Part shown: positions 10,191-21,376 of the stretch, piece by piece | Numbering within the stretch: position 1 is the stretch's first letter | Layout: the number at the start of each line of letters is the position of its first letter | Assembly (NCBI GenBank): GCA_947095585.1 | Contig: OX352761.1 | Coordinates: forward strand, 79,301,267-79,365,266 | Origin: Nephrocerus scutellatus | Lineage: Eukaryota; Arthropoda; Insecta; Diptera; Pipunculidae | Reading direction: 5' to 3' | DNA: 64,000 nt | The notes under the pieces: generated by a model | Database searches by the model: none | What the model was told of the DNA's origin: nothing | Seen by the model: only the letters and a program-made list of their open reading frames with translations | Position numbers and translations under genes: made by a program

Positions 10191-10836
10191 CGAATACCCA
10201 AAAGCCGGGGCTGTCAGATACCGAAAATAGGAGGAATAGTTATCGGGTTTACTGTAAGATTACGACTGGTTTTATTAAGAAAATATTCCTTCTTTCATAC
10301 AAAAATATTGTATTGTTTTCGACCATATATCGACTCTTGCATGCCTATTCATCGATATTCCTAAATAATGCTCGATCAGCATAATGTGTGTAAGTATGTA
10401 GCATATGACCGGCCGCGTCAAGTATTTTTGGGTTCGTTCGCCTGTGCTGCTGCGTTGACACATTTATTTCCACAAGCGAACGACCTCATTATTTCATTAC
10501 CATTTCCATGCGCCGCTTACTCAGCGCAATGCATGGAAAGGGTAATTAACGTTCTAAGCGGCCAGCGCTCGTTTGCCCATGATGCTTAGATTGCATATTT
10601 ATTTTCACAGGCGAACGACCGCTGGTCATAAATTATGCTATTGGAAATGTTTTATATTTTTTGTTCTCATGCACCGAGTGTGCTATTTAAGAATACGTAT
10701 GGGTTATTTTTGTTTGCTTTTGTTTTCATGCACCAAGCATATTATTGATTTGTGTATTCTTTTATTTTCATGGACCGAGCGTGCTATTAATGAATGCATA
10801 TTAAGTTTTGTTTTTTTCTTTACACTTTGTGAGGCA
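10191..10836. other. unassigned; possible Copia-2 3' untranslated region
   Basis: No coding motif. It holds short imprecise direct repeats: catgcaccgagtgtgctatt, catgcaccaagcatattatt and catggaccgagcgtgctatt at about 10,669, 10,730 and 10,769, and cgaacgacc twice. The 3' LTR of Copia-2 should lie here, but nothing matching the candidate 5' LTR at 25,469-25,633 was found. Confidence 0.35.
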
Positions 10837-13800
10837 CTAGAGTCGATGTAGGGTCTTTGGCATAAGACCAATCAGTTTACGAAAATATTGATGCTTATTC
10901 TTTGGCAAAGCCTTCGTCATTATGTCGACCGCCTGTTCATCCGTCGCCACGTATTCCAGATCGAAGATCCCGTCTTCGTATTTCTCTCTGATGAAATGAT
11001 ATTGTACGTCGATATGCTTTATCCTCTTGTGGAATTCCGGATTGTTCACGAGTCGAATCACGCTCTGATTGTCCATAAGAAACTTTGGTTTGTCCAAATC
11101 CGTCGACAATTTTTCGGACAATAATCGATACAGCCACACCAATTCTTTCATCGCATGAGCCGCCGCCATGTATTCGGACTCCGTTGTTGATAGCGCCACT
11201 GACTTTTGACGCTCCAAGCCCCAACTGATAATACTGTTGCCAAAACATGAATACATATCCGGACGTCGATCGCCTGGTTTCGATGTCTCCTGCATAATCT
11301 GCGTCGCTGTATCCGCACAGATCCAATTTGATGCCACTTTCGAAACGAATGCCCATGTCCGTTGTTCCCTTGATGTATTTCAAGGTGCGTTTTATCGCAT
11401 TCATGTGCACCGCCGCCAGTTTTTCCAAGTGTCGACTTGCGTTGCCAAAAGCAAAACTGATGTCTGGTCGCGTCGCCACTGCCAAATACATCAAACTACC
11501 GACTGCGTCACGATACGGAAAATTTGTCTCTGTCCGCATCAAAATCCCCAGGACTTTGTGCTCCGTCCAATGGTGTTGCTACAGCATTGCAGTTTGTCAT
11601 ATCAGAACGGTTTAGTACCTTTTGCGCATACGCATGCTGATTCACATGAATCGATCCGTCCTATCGCTGATTTATTTCAAGCCCAAAGAAACAATTGAGC
11701 TCGAACATTTTCACCTCGAACTCCTTGCGCATATGCTCAATTACCGGTAAAATGGCTCCTTTTTCCTCTGCTGCGATTAAGCCGTCATCGACATTAATCG
11801 CGAGTATCATCACGCCATTTTACCCATTGCACACAAAAACGCACGGATCCGATTCACTGGACACAAAACTGAATTTTCCATGAATGACGTACATTTCTTG
11901 TTCCAGCAGCGCGAAGCCTGTTTCAAACCGTACAAGCTCTCAACCAGCTTGCAAACTCGTCCGCTGCCATCGTCGTATCCGATCGGTTGACTCATGTAAA
12001 CTTTTTCTTCTAAATCGCCGTTTAGAAAAACTGTCTTCACATCGAACCGTTTTAAATGCATTCGTTTTGACGCTGCCAGCGCCAAAATCGCCCGAATCGA
12101 TGTAAATTTGACCACAGGGCTGAACGTCTCTTGGTAATCGACACGCCATATTCCTGTGTGAATCCCCGCACTACCAATCGCGCTTTGTAACGATCAATGC
12201 TCCCATCTGGATTCTGCTTCAATTTGAAAACCAAACGATTATCAATTACCTTTTGGTCTTTCGGTGGATTGACCAAATTCCATGTATTATTTTTGATGAG
12301 TGAATCGTACTCTTCGTTCATTGCTTGCTCCCACTGCTTGTGATCGTCTTTTTAATTGCCTGCTCGTATGTTCTTGGCTCCTCGCTAATTGCCAACATGG
12401 CAACGTGATCAGCCGATGCGACATATGATAGAGGTCGTGCCGCCACAATGTTGTTTCGATCGCGCAAACGCCTTTCGATAATATTCCTTTTGTCAAGATT
12501 GCATATTGCACCATAATCGATTGGTTGGTCCAGCGCTGTTTCCGCATCGTCCGCCCCCAATTCACCATCCGTCACGTTCGCGTTTTCGACACTGGATTCC
12601 AAACTCGATACGACTCGATAATTGTATGATTATCACGTTCTACGCAACCACTCTGCTCCGGCGTGTACGGTACAGTTCGTTGATGTACAATGCCAATCTT
12701 GCCGAAAAAATTCTTCAGCTCAGCATTGACGAATTCAGTTCCATTGTTTGATCGAAAATAACGCACCTTGTGTCCATTCTCTTGTAGCATTTGCATCACC
12801 GCTTCCTTGACTTTTGCTACGACTTCCGATTTTTGCTTCAGGAAACATGCAAAGCAAAAAATACCTCGAACCGCCAATCGTATTCGTTGGCATTGGCCCG
12901 CAAACGTCCGCATGAATAATTTCTCCGCACGTTATGATTTTTCCTCTCGAAGTTTGTAGCTTCCCCGATGATGCTTTCCATATATGCACGCTTCGCACGC
13001 CAAATCCTCATCCACAAAATCAATGTCGTTGCTTCGCAGAAATTTCCATACATGTGCAACGTTTTGATGTCCGAGTCGTTCATGCCATGCACGAAGCGGA
13101 ATTTTCTTGATCACCACATTTGCAATAGCTCCATCGACTTCCGATGATTCCTCAACTTTGAACAGCATTTGAAATAGCCTTTCGTGACGAACTCCCACTG
13201 CAAAAATGTTTTCATCTTTCAGCAATTCGCAGCGCTTGTTATTCGACTGCAATCGATAACCACGATCCATGGTTTTCCGGACGAAAATCAATTCACATGA
13301 ATTTCTGGCACATACAATACATTCACCATTCGTCTGCGGATCCATTGATTCCCATCAAACGCAAGAAGATTGATGTCGCCCCTTCCTCGAGCCATGATCC
13401 TTTCGTCATTTCCAATCGTTATGTGTGACGATGCCTCCACAAAGTTCTCGAACCATTCACGTCGATGACACATGTGGTCACTGGCTCCCGAATCCAATAC
13501 CCAATAGTCTCTGTCTCCAGTCGATGTTTAGCCATGACACACGAATGCATCCACCGGTGCATTTTCCTGTTTTTTGTTTGTTGTTGTCCGAATTGTTCTT
13601 CTTTTTCTGTGTACAGTCGCGCTTCCAATGACCACTTTCGCCGCATGAAAAACAAACACCTTTTGACTTGCTGTTTCCGCCTGCCCTTTTTGTTTGCTGC
13701 TCTGCCCTGACGAATGACCCTTTTTTGAATTAAAATTGCTTTTCTTCGAAAAAGTCGCTTGGCCATCAACGCTTCCACACTTTCAACCTGCCCCTGCGAT

Positions 13801-14247
13801 TTCAATCGAAGCTCTTCTGCCATTAATTGCGCACGCAAATTTGCCATAGTTTGATTTTCCACACTTGTCGATTCCCACGCACTGTGAAAATGGTTATATT
13901 CTGCTGGCAAAGACATTAGAATCTTTGTCATAACCATCGTGTCGGAAATATTCTCTTTTGGTCCTTAAATTGCTGCAACATCATCGCCCGGCTCCTTTGT
14001 GAAACTGTAGTATTTTTGTTGTAAAAACAAAATATTTGATTTCGATGCTTGATATGTACTTTTGAGCGTCGTCCACATCTCATTTGCCGTTTCACAATTC
14101 ATAATTTTCAGCAATGACTGCTTTTTACACGCCGTCGAAATTGCACGTCTCGCCTTGGCATCTTTTTCTTTTTCCATGGCACAATCTTTGTTGCATACTT
14201 TTCATCTGCAATTGTTGGCTCGGAATCTGTATCAAACAATTCACTGG
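10837..14247 (-). pseudogene. Copia-2 gag-pol polyprotein remains
   Basis: Minus-strand pieces in order: Gag (SELFDTDSEPTIADEKYATK from 14,247; SAWESTSVENQTMANLRAQL near 13,870), a protease motif (MDSGASDHMC) at about 13,495, and integrase zinc and core (HERLGHQNVAHVWKFL; then SNNGTEFVNAELKNFFG near 12,740, where the family has D for the first N). RT follows (NNTWNLVNPPKDQKVIDNR near 12,290; NVDDGL near 11,790) and then RNase H (SDADYAGD, STTESEYMAAA, HIDVQYHFIREK). At least six frameshifts or stops break it. The order and motifs are typical copia; it is non-functional. Confidence 0.88.
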
Positions 14248-14941
14248 TGTGAAGGAAAAATTTGCCACACAATTTTTTTCCACACATTATTTTTGGTACG
14301 CAACCATCTTTTTGTAAACAACACTTTCTTTTGAATTTAATAAAAAAAAAACTTGCATACACATTACAAAGAAACGTTTACCATAATGTTCTTAAACCTA
14401 GCAACATGTTTCCCACTCTTTTAAGTGGTAAATTACTCGCCGAAATTACTCTCGGCTTATGATACACAGGTTCTCTATATTTCACAACGCGTAAATTCAC
14501 CACGCACAACCAATGCACGCCATCATCAAGCAGCTGAGTGAGAGAATGACGACACACATACAGCACCAGACCACACAGACTAGGGATACCCCGCTCGTGA
14601 CTCACAATACATGCAGAAGCACACAGCATCATCGGAGAAAACAACAACAGCAGGCATACAGCACCACAGACACAGAATACCCGACCAATATTCAAAACAA
14701 CAACAAACAACATGCATACATTTTGCATCAGACAAGTCATGGAGAACAACAACAACAAAGCATGCAGTGTAAGACGGCGCAGACCCACGTAAAAGGCAAC
14801 AACAAACAGCATGCAAAATATGATAGCGGACAATCAGAAGTCTGCAGCATCATTAGACAACCAAAAGAAAAAAACAACAACAAACAACACACAATGTACG
14901 ACAGCACGCATTTTTCGAGGCAAACCAACAACAACACTACA

Positions 14942-15190
14942 CCGATCATGCGATGTAGCGGAGTTCCCTAATTTTGCATCAACGGGATCTTGGAACTAAC
15001 AAACATCAAAGAGGCAACAACAACACTACCAAGTCCCACCGATCATGTGACGTAGCGGATTTCCCTATCGTTGCATCAACGGGATCTTGGAACTAACAAA
15101 CATCAAAGAGGCAACAACAACACTACCAAGTCCCACCGATCATGTGACGTAGCGGATTTCCCTATCGTTGCACCAACGGGATCACGAACC
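14942..15190 (+). repeat. U3 tandem repeat, 97-bp period, about 2.5 copies
   Basis: ccgatcatg recurs at 14,942, 15,039 and 15,136, followed by gtagcgga and ttccctat or a variant. The block lies about 150-400 bp upstream of the TATA box, so it could act as an enhancer array. The same block is in the 3' LTR at 23,437-23,685. Confidence 0.85.
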
Positions 15191-15343
15191 AATAGACCGC
15201 CGAGCGCAGCAATACTGACCGGCCGGACAAAACAACAACAACCATATCACATCAAAGGAAACAGCAACAACAGCACACCATCAGGCGAGTTAGCGGATTT
15301 CACGATCGTTGCAACAACGGGATTTCTACACTCGATGGAGGAC

Positions 15344-15350
15344 TATAAAA
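15344..15350 (+). promoter_or_regulatory. TATA box of the Ulysses-like 5' LTR
   Basis: tataaaa in a G/C-flanked context (gactataaaaggcc). The start of transcription would be expected about 25-32 bp downstream, near 15,372-15,380. An identical copy is in the 3' LTR at 23,839-23,845. Confidence 0.65.
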
Positions 15351-15413
15351 GGCCAGCAGTCCTAACAATCGGTCTTCTTTCCTAGAAATCCCTCTTCCCG
15401 GCAACAAGTCAGA

Positions 15414-15905
15414 GTGAATGGTTCAAGAGCGAAGTCCTTGCCTTCACTTTACACTTACGCCAGTAGTCATCCTATAGATTGGAGGTTCAAGAGCGAAGTC
15501 CTTGCCTTCACGCCCACGCTTTACGCTAGACATTACCCACGCTTTACGCTAGATTGGAGGTTCAAGAGCGAAGTCCTTGCCTTCACGCCCACGCTTTACG
15601 CTAGACATTATCCACGCTTTACGCTAGATTGGAGGTTCAAGAGCGAAGTCCTTGCCTTCACGCCCACGCTTTACGCTAGACATTACCCACGCTTTACGCT
15701 AGATTGGAGGTTCAAGAGCGAAGTCCTTGCCTTCACGCCCACGCTTTACGCTAGACATTACCCACGCTTTACGCTAGATTGGAGGTTCAAGAGCGAAGTC
15801 CTTGCCTTCACGCCCACGCTTTACGCTAGACATTACCCACGCTTTACGCTAGATTGGAGGTTCAAGAGCGAAGTCCTTGCCTTCACTTTACACTTACGCC
15901 AGTAG
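15414..15905 (+). other. leader reading frame encoding a 25-residue tandem repeat
   Basis: The first ATG after the predicted start site opens 163 codons. Because the 75-bp repeat is a multiple of three, the same 25-residue unit (beginning DWRFKSEVLAF, ending ARHYPRFTL) is read repeatedly. A second overlapping frame (15,877-16,164) reads the rest of the array. The same frame exists in the 3' LTR. No known domain is apparent. Translation is uncertain; an open frame is a trivial consequence of a 75-bp stop-free repeat. Confidence 0.35.
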
Positions 15906-16260
15906 TCATCCTATAGATTGGAGGTTCAAGAGCGAAGTCCTTGCCTTCACGCCCACGCTTTACGCTAGACATTACCCACGCTTTACGCTAGATTGGAGGT
16001 TCAAGAGCGAAGTCCTTGCCTTCACGCCCACGCTTTACGCTAGACATTATCCACGCTTTACGCTAGATTGGAGGTTCAAGAGCGAAGTCCTTGCCTTCAC
16101 GCCCACGCTTTACGCTAGACATTACCCACGCTTTACGCTAGACATTACCCACGCTTTACGCTAGATTGGAGGTTCAAGAGCGAAGTCCTTGCCTTCACGC
16201 CCACGCCTAACGCTAGACATTATCCACACTATTGGAGGTTCAAGAGCGAAGTCCTTGCCT
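15477..16260 (+). repeat. LTR tandem repeat, 75-bp period, about 11 copies
   Basis: gattggaggttcaagagcg recurs at 15,477, 15,552, 15,627, 15,702, 15,777 and 15,852, then after a shorter unit at 15,916, 15,991 and 16,066, with irregular units to about 16,260. Each unit has two copies of a cacgctttacgctag-like motif. It lies between the TATA box and the poly(A) signal, so it would be transcribed in the leader. Confidence 0.92.
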
Positions 16261-16407
16261 TCAAATCCACGCTCTACGCGAGAACAGACTATCATCCCGC
16301 CTGGAGATACGTCGGTCTCTTTTAATCATAATTGAAACTTATACAGTAAAATAATACATAGCTTTAAACAAACGATAATGTTAAGTGTACAGATTAAGCG
16401 AAGAACA

Positions 16408-16413
16408 AATAAA
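16408..16413 (+). terminator. poly(A) signal of the Ulysses-like LTR
   Basis: aataaa in acaaataaagaacg, 113 bp before the LTR end. The 3' LTR copy that would be used for processing lies at 24,903-24,908. Confidence 0.6.
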
Positions 16414-16528
16414 GAACGATTGAATTCCATTCCCAACTAAAAACAAATTCTTTTTATTGTAACGACCCTAATAGAAGGAACCCTGGTCACACTGAGTTCT
16501 ACCCCGGCTGGGAAAACCTCGTTACAAT

Positions 16529-16546
16529 TGGCGCCCGAGCAGGGAC
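16529..16546 (+). promoter_or_regulatory. primer-binding site, tRNA-Lys type
   Basis: tggcgcccgagcagggac, two bases after the LTR end. It differs at one base from the well-known lysine-tRNA primer site tggcgcccgaacagggac. Osvaldo/Ulysses-type elements are reported to prime from tRNA-Lys. Confidence 0.85.
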
Positions 16547-16612
16547 TCTGGAATTTGATAGAGAAAAAAAAAATATATACCAATAAAGAAAGAACACAAT
16601 TAGATAACCACG

Positions 16613-17734
16613 ATGGTTAAGACCAGTTGGATTTATACACTGTCGAAAGAGGAGCTGAAGAGCTACATGAGCGAGTTCCGAATCGACAGCAACGGCGCAG
16701 TGGAAGATTTAAGGAAAAGGTTTTCCAGCTTTGTTTCGGGACGAGACGTTACGTCGGAGGACGAGATACGCCTAAGTGAGCTCGAGGAGAAGCATAGACG
16801 CAGCCCATCACAAGCGCCCCTTATAACCTTGAATCCATCTGAAGCCACGGTACGCGACGACCCAAAGGCAACTATCAGGGCAATCTCTCCGGCACCACCG
16901 GAAGTGGTTCCAACGCGAAGCAGGACGGACACGACAGTTACGTCGTACGCTCAAATAATGGACCAGGTGAGGAAGTGGTCGGTGAAGTACGATGGTGGTA
17001 AGGAGCCTCTCCTATTCATCGAAAGGCTAGAAGAACTTGCGGATGCCTACTGTTTAAACAGGGACCTTCTACCCAGAACCATGCCGGAACTACTCCGTGA
17101 CCGCGCGTTATTATGGTTCCGAAACTACAACCGAAAATGGGAGACCTGGAACGCCTTCACGACAGATTTTCTACAGTTCTTCCTGCCCTCCAGATACTGG
17201 GAACATCTAGAAGACGAAATTCGTCAACGCCAGCAAAAGCCGAAGGAGCGCTTCAAGGATTTCGTAATCATAATGCAGAACCTCATGAGGCACGCAAACT
17301 ACACCGGTACACAACAGGTCGAAAGGATCTTCCGAAACTGTCGCCAAGAGTACCAGTACTATATCCGGAGGAAGGATTTTAGAGACCTCCACGAACTCAT
17401 CAGTCTGGCAGAAGATTTCGAAGGCATCGCTGGTGCAGCAGAACCTATCAAACCCTCGCCCCGACCCAGACAACCCGAAAGGAATTTCATGGTAGCACAA
17501 AATATGGAAGCGCGAATAAATGTAAGGACGGCTTGCCTGCGATGTGGCCAGGACGGACACATGAGGCGGGACTGTCGTAACCCCCAAACCATCTTCTGTT
17601 GGGACTGCGGCCTTCGAAATGTTCGGACCGTGGAATGCTGCCGGAAACGCGTCGAACGACCGGGAAACGAGCAAGGGGACCGCCGAAACCGTGGTGCGAC
17701 GGAAACCCCAAGACCGACACCCCGGGCCCAGTAA
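16613..17734 (+). CDS. gag: Ulysses-like Gag (373 aa)
   Basis: Intact frame, first ATG after the primer site (context acgATGG). Residues about 6-41 resemble a SAP-like helix-turn-helix (LSKEELKSYMSEF, then VEDLRKRF), which may bind nucleic acid. Residues about 120-280 are a retrotransposon Gag capsid-like region rich in Trp and helices (LLWFRNYNRKWETW, FLQFFLPSRYW). A CCHC knuckle (CLRCGQDGHMRRDC) lies near residue 310. A second one (CWDCGLRNVRTVEC) has Val where the zinc-binding His should be. The product would form the particle and bind RNA. It overlaps the pol frame by about 136 nt, with pol in the -1 frame relative to gag. Confidence 0.88.
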   Translation: MVKTSWIYTLSKEELKSYMSEFRIDSNGAVEDLRKRFSSFVSGRDVTSEDEIRLSELEEKHRRSPSQAPLITLNPSEATVRDDPKATIRAISPAPPEVVPTRSRTDTTVTSYAQIMDQVRKWSVKYDGGKEPLLFIERLEELADAYCLNRDLLPRTMPELLRDRALLWFRNYNRKWETWNAFTTDFLQFFLPSRYWEHLEDEIRQRQQKPKERFKDFVIIMQNLMRHANYTGTQQVERIFRNCRQEYQYYIRRKDFRDLHELISLAEDFEGIAGAAEPIKPSPRPRQPERNFMVAQNMEARINVRTACLRCGQDGHMRRDCRNPQTIFCWDCGLRNVRTVECCRKRVERPGNEQGDRRNRGATETPRPTPRAQ

Positions 17735-20700
17735 ACTTCCTTGCCTACGATTCCAACCGGATCCTCGCCACCATCACTCTAGGAGGGACGCCGGTAAAAG
17801 CTACGATTGACACAGGGGCTACTAGGAGTTTTGTGAGCGAACGTTTTGCAGAAGACAAAAGGGGGACAACAAAGAGTCTACCCATGGATGTGACCGTACG
17901 GATGGCCGAAGGGACACCCAAGTTGATCCGAGAGGCCCTACAGCTAGATGTCGAGATAGGTAATAGGGAGATACAGTTTCCATTCTTGATTCTCCCAGAT
18001 GCAATGGATGAAGTAATCTTAGGTCTGGACTTTTTGTCACGGGTGGAGGCCCGTCTAAGCTGCGGTGGCCAGACCATAAAATTACAGCACAGAACAACGC
18101 CCGCAGAACACATCCGACAATGCACCACCACGCAAGAAACACCACGGACAGAACAGGAACAGCTTTCATCGTTTCTGCAACAAGAATTCAAGAAATTTGA
18201 TCAACTACCCGCCGTTTCCAACATCACGGAACACAGAATCATCATGCACGACGAACACCCAATAAAGCAGCGCTACTTCCCCCGTAATCCAGCCATGCAG
18301 GAAATAATAAATACAGAGATCGACGAGTTGTTGGAAAAAGGATGTATCGAGCCTTCACATAGCCCCCACAGCGCGCCCATAGTTCTCGTGCGAAAGAAGA
18401 CGGGCAAATGGAGACTATGTATCGACTATCGAGAACTGAATGCACGATCAGTGCCCGACGCATACCCCCTGCCACGAATCCAACACATTCTAGAAAAGCT
18501 TCGCGGTGCCAAATTCATCAGTAGTCTGGACCTGAGAAATGGATATTGGCAAATCCCCATGGAGGAGAAGAGTAAGCAGTACACCGCCTTCACGGTACCC
18601 GGCCGTGGCTTGTTCCAATGGCGCGTGATGCCGTTTGGGCTACATTCGGCCCCTGCGACCTTCCAGCGAGCGCTCGATCGAGTCATCGGACCAGAGATGG
18701 AGCCCCATGCGTTTGCATATCTTGACGACATAGTCGTCATCGGGAGAACGTTTGACGAACACATGGGAAATCTGCGCAAGGTGTTCAGGCGATTGCAGAT
18801 GGCTAACCTAAAAATTAACCCGGAAAAATGTGAGTTCTGCAAAACGGAAATACGGTACTTGGGACACGTGGTCAGTAACAAAGGCATACACACTGACCCC
18901 GACAAAATAGCGGCCATCAAAGAGCTCCAACCCCCGAGTAATGTACGAGAGGTACGCCGGTACCTGGGCATCGCTTCATGGTACCGCCGATTTGTTCCAG
19001 ATTTCGCCGAGACCGTGCGACCGATGACGAGCCTCCTCAAGAAAGGCAAGCACTGGAAGAAGAGCAGCAGCAAGCATTCGAAGCACTCAAAGTTAAACTT
19101 ACCGAGGCCCCAATCCTGGCCTGCCCCGATTTCTCTAAGAAGTTCACACTCCAGACGGATGCTAGCGATTATGGTTTAGGAGCAGTCCTCACCCAGGAGA
19201 TAGACGACAGTGAACGGGTCATAGCGTATGCCAGTCGACACCTAAACCCCGCAGAGAAGAACTACTCGCCGACCGAAAAGGAATGCCTGGCCATCGTATG
19301 GGGAATAAGGAAGATGCGGGCATACATCGAAGGGTATAGGTTTACAGTAATAACAGACCACCTCTCGCTCAAATGGCTAAACTCGATATCCAGCCCGTCC
19401 GGCCGGATCGCACGGTGGGCGCTAGAACTACAGCAGTATACATACGACATACAGTACAGGCGGGGCAAACTCAACGTCGTTGCAGACGCTCTATCAAGAC
19501 AACCGCAAGAAACACTGATGGCAACCTCCGAGGAACACGTAGAGCAACAGAAGTGCCACTGGCTGCAAAAGAAGGTCCAGCAGGTCACAGAGAACCCAGC
19601 CAAATTCCCCGACTACGTGATCGAAGGCCAGCAGCTGTATCGACACATAGGGCATCGAGCCGGAGACGAGGACTCAACACCGTGGAAACTGTGTGTGCCG
19701 AGTAACCTTCGAAGTCGGGTACTGCAGGAAAACCATGACAGCGCATCAGGGGATCCGGAAGACCACGGCGAGAATATGCGGTCGCTACTATTGGCCGGGT
19801 ATGTTTCGTGACATTCGTCAGTATGTAAAGAAATGTGAAAGCTGCCAGTGCTACAAACCCAGCCAACAGCAAGCAGCAGGTAAAATGCTTACCCAGGTGG
19901 CCGACGAACCATGGGCCTCATTGTGTAGTGACTTCGTTGGGCCACTCCCTAGGTCGAAACACGGAAATACCATGTTACTGGTTTTCTTTGATCGGTTTTC
20001 GAAATGGGTCGAACTGATTCCAATGCGAAGGGCAACGACCGAAGGAGTTCAACGGGCTTTTCGCGAACGTATACTGGCCCGATACGGCGTACCCAAGATC
20101 CTGATAACAGACAACGGGGCGCAATTCAGTAGCAGGGCATTTCGTCGATTCTTGGAGACCATGGGCATACGCCAGCAATTTACAGCGCCATATACCCCCC
20201 AAGAAAATCCCACTGAAAGGGTCAACCGCACCGCTAAAACAATAATTGCACAACTAGCGGGAACGCAACAACGCACTTGGGACGAGAAGCTGCCCGAAGT
20301 TATGCTAGCAATAAATTCAAGCGTACAGGACTCAACAGGATACAGCCCGGCATTCCTGACACAGGGCCGAGAACCCCGCCTCCCGAACACGCTGTACGAC
20401 GAGATCACTCCTGGGACGGGTACACTAGGTAAAAAACCAGAGGACCGAAAGACCCAGATGAACGAGATCTTCGAGATCGTGCGACGAAACTTAGAACGAG
20501 CTGCGAAGGATCAAGCCCGCCACTACAACCTCAGACGACGTCCTTGGAAGCCCGAGATCGGGAATCTGGTGCTGGTCAAACAGCACCACCTATCAAAGGC
20601 AGTGGAAGGGTTCGCTAGTAAACTAGCACCACGATACGACGGGCCATACTTAGTAATGAGCTTCGTCTCACCTGTCATAGTAAGGCTAAGGAAACATGGG

Positions 20701-21084
20701 CAAAACAAGGAGCGCACAGCCCACGTCAACGAGTTGAAAGACTTCCACGGAAACTCCCCACCCGAACCAGAGAAGACAAACCGCATCGCAATAACAGTGA
20801 CACCCCACACCCAACACTCTAACGAGCCCACAGTGATACAACACGGCAGCAAACATCAGCACGAATGGTATAATCACCCGCGCAACTGGCGGTCTGGGAC
20901 GGGGAACCATGAACAGAACATCGTTCCATTAAAAACCACAAGACAAAACAATCGGCAACAAACCTCAAGACGACCACACAAAAGAACACAAGCGGGAGAG
21001 AGAAGTCAGGGGCATGACGAAAATGCGACAGCGATCAATAGCATCATCATCGAAATCCAGAGCAATACGTCAGCAACACACTGA
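17599..21084 (+). CDS. pol: Ulysses-like Pol: protease, RT, RNase H, integrase (two single-base frame breaks)
   Basis: Domains in order: aspartic protease (IDTGATRSFVS near 17,805; VILGLDFL near 18,015), RT (LCIDYRELNARSVPDAYPLP; MPFGLHSAPATFQ; YLDDIVV near 18,720), RNase H (TDASDYGLGAVL near 19,157; TDHLSLKWL; VVADALSR). The integrase has its zinc region ending CESCQCY near 19,840, catalytic residues in SDFVG (19,930), TDNGAQF (20,107) and ENPTERVNR (20,205), and a basic C-terminal region. One base appears missing near 19,055 (RT/RNase H linker) and one extra near 19,738 (integrase zinc region). Between them the frame is shifted, then restored. Otherwise it is open throughout. In a copy this young the two breaks may be real or assembly errors. 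Confidence 0.87.
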
Positions 21085-21376
21085 CACTGAAACGGCATTT
21101 GACGATCCCATCTGTAACCAAAAGAGTTAAATTGCAGAAACTATGATATCAACTTGGGAAAAAAAAAAGAAAAGACAACACATCCAAAGTAACACCACGA
21201 CACCCCAATGCTGAAACAACGAAGTAAACTACACCAGAAGAAGAAAATAACGGAGTACAGGTCCCGCAACTTGTTTTCGTTTCAAGTACACACAACAAGT
21301 AAAAATTAGTCTCAAGTGATTACTCAGTGTATCCAGACATCGTAAACAAAACCAAAACCAACAAAATTTTTACAAG
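21085..21376 (+). other. non-coding spacer between pol and ORF3
   Basis: A-rich, with no open frame of note. ORF3 would need a spliced or subgenomic message, or reinitiation. A splice acceptor cannot be assigned with confidence by reading. Confidence 0.45.

Larger units (their letters stand above)
14248..16526 (+). repeat. Ulysses-like 5' LTR (2,279 bp)
   Basis: TG...CA termini. The U3 part is rich in (CAA)-type repeats and contains three 97-bp repeats, a TATA box at 15,344, about eleven 75-bp repeats downstream of it, and an AATAAA at 16,408. Differences from the 3' LTR were seen at 14,519, 14,740, 15,933 and 15,985. Confidence 0.93.

Noticed and set aside
10191..10836. A 3' LTR for Copia-2
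   Set aside because: No segment here matches the candidate 5' LTR, and no TGT...ACA pair with a target duplication was found.
14513..14971. 152-codon Thr/Gln/Asn-rich frame in U3 of the Ulysses-like LTR
   Set aside because: It comes from CAA-rich low-complexity DNA upstream of the promoter, and opposing frames of similar length exist. There is no domain.
15477..16260. Regular repeats that could suggest a CRISPR array
   Set aside because: The units are directly abutting 75-mers without unique spacers, lie inside a eukaryotic LTR and are duplicated in the 3' LTR.
17599..21084. A simple slippery heptamer for gag-pol frameshifting
   Set aside because: Pol is in the -1 frame relative to gag with a 136-nt overlap, but I found no canonical X XXY YYZ heptamer in the right frame by eye, so no site is reported.
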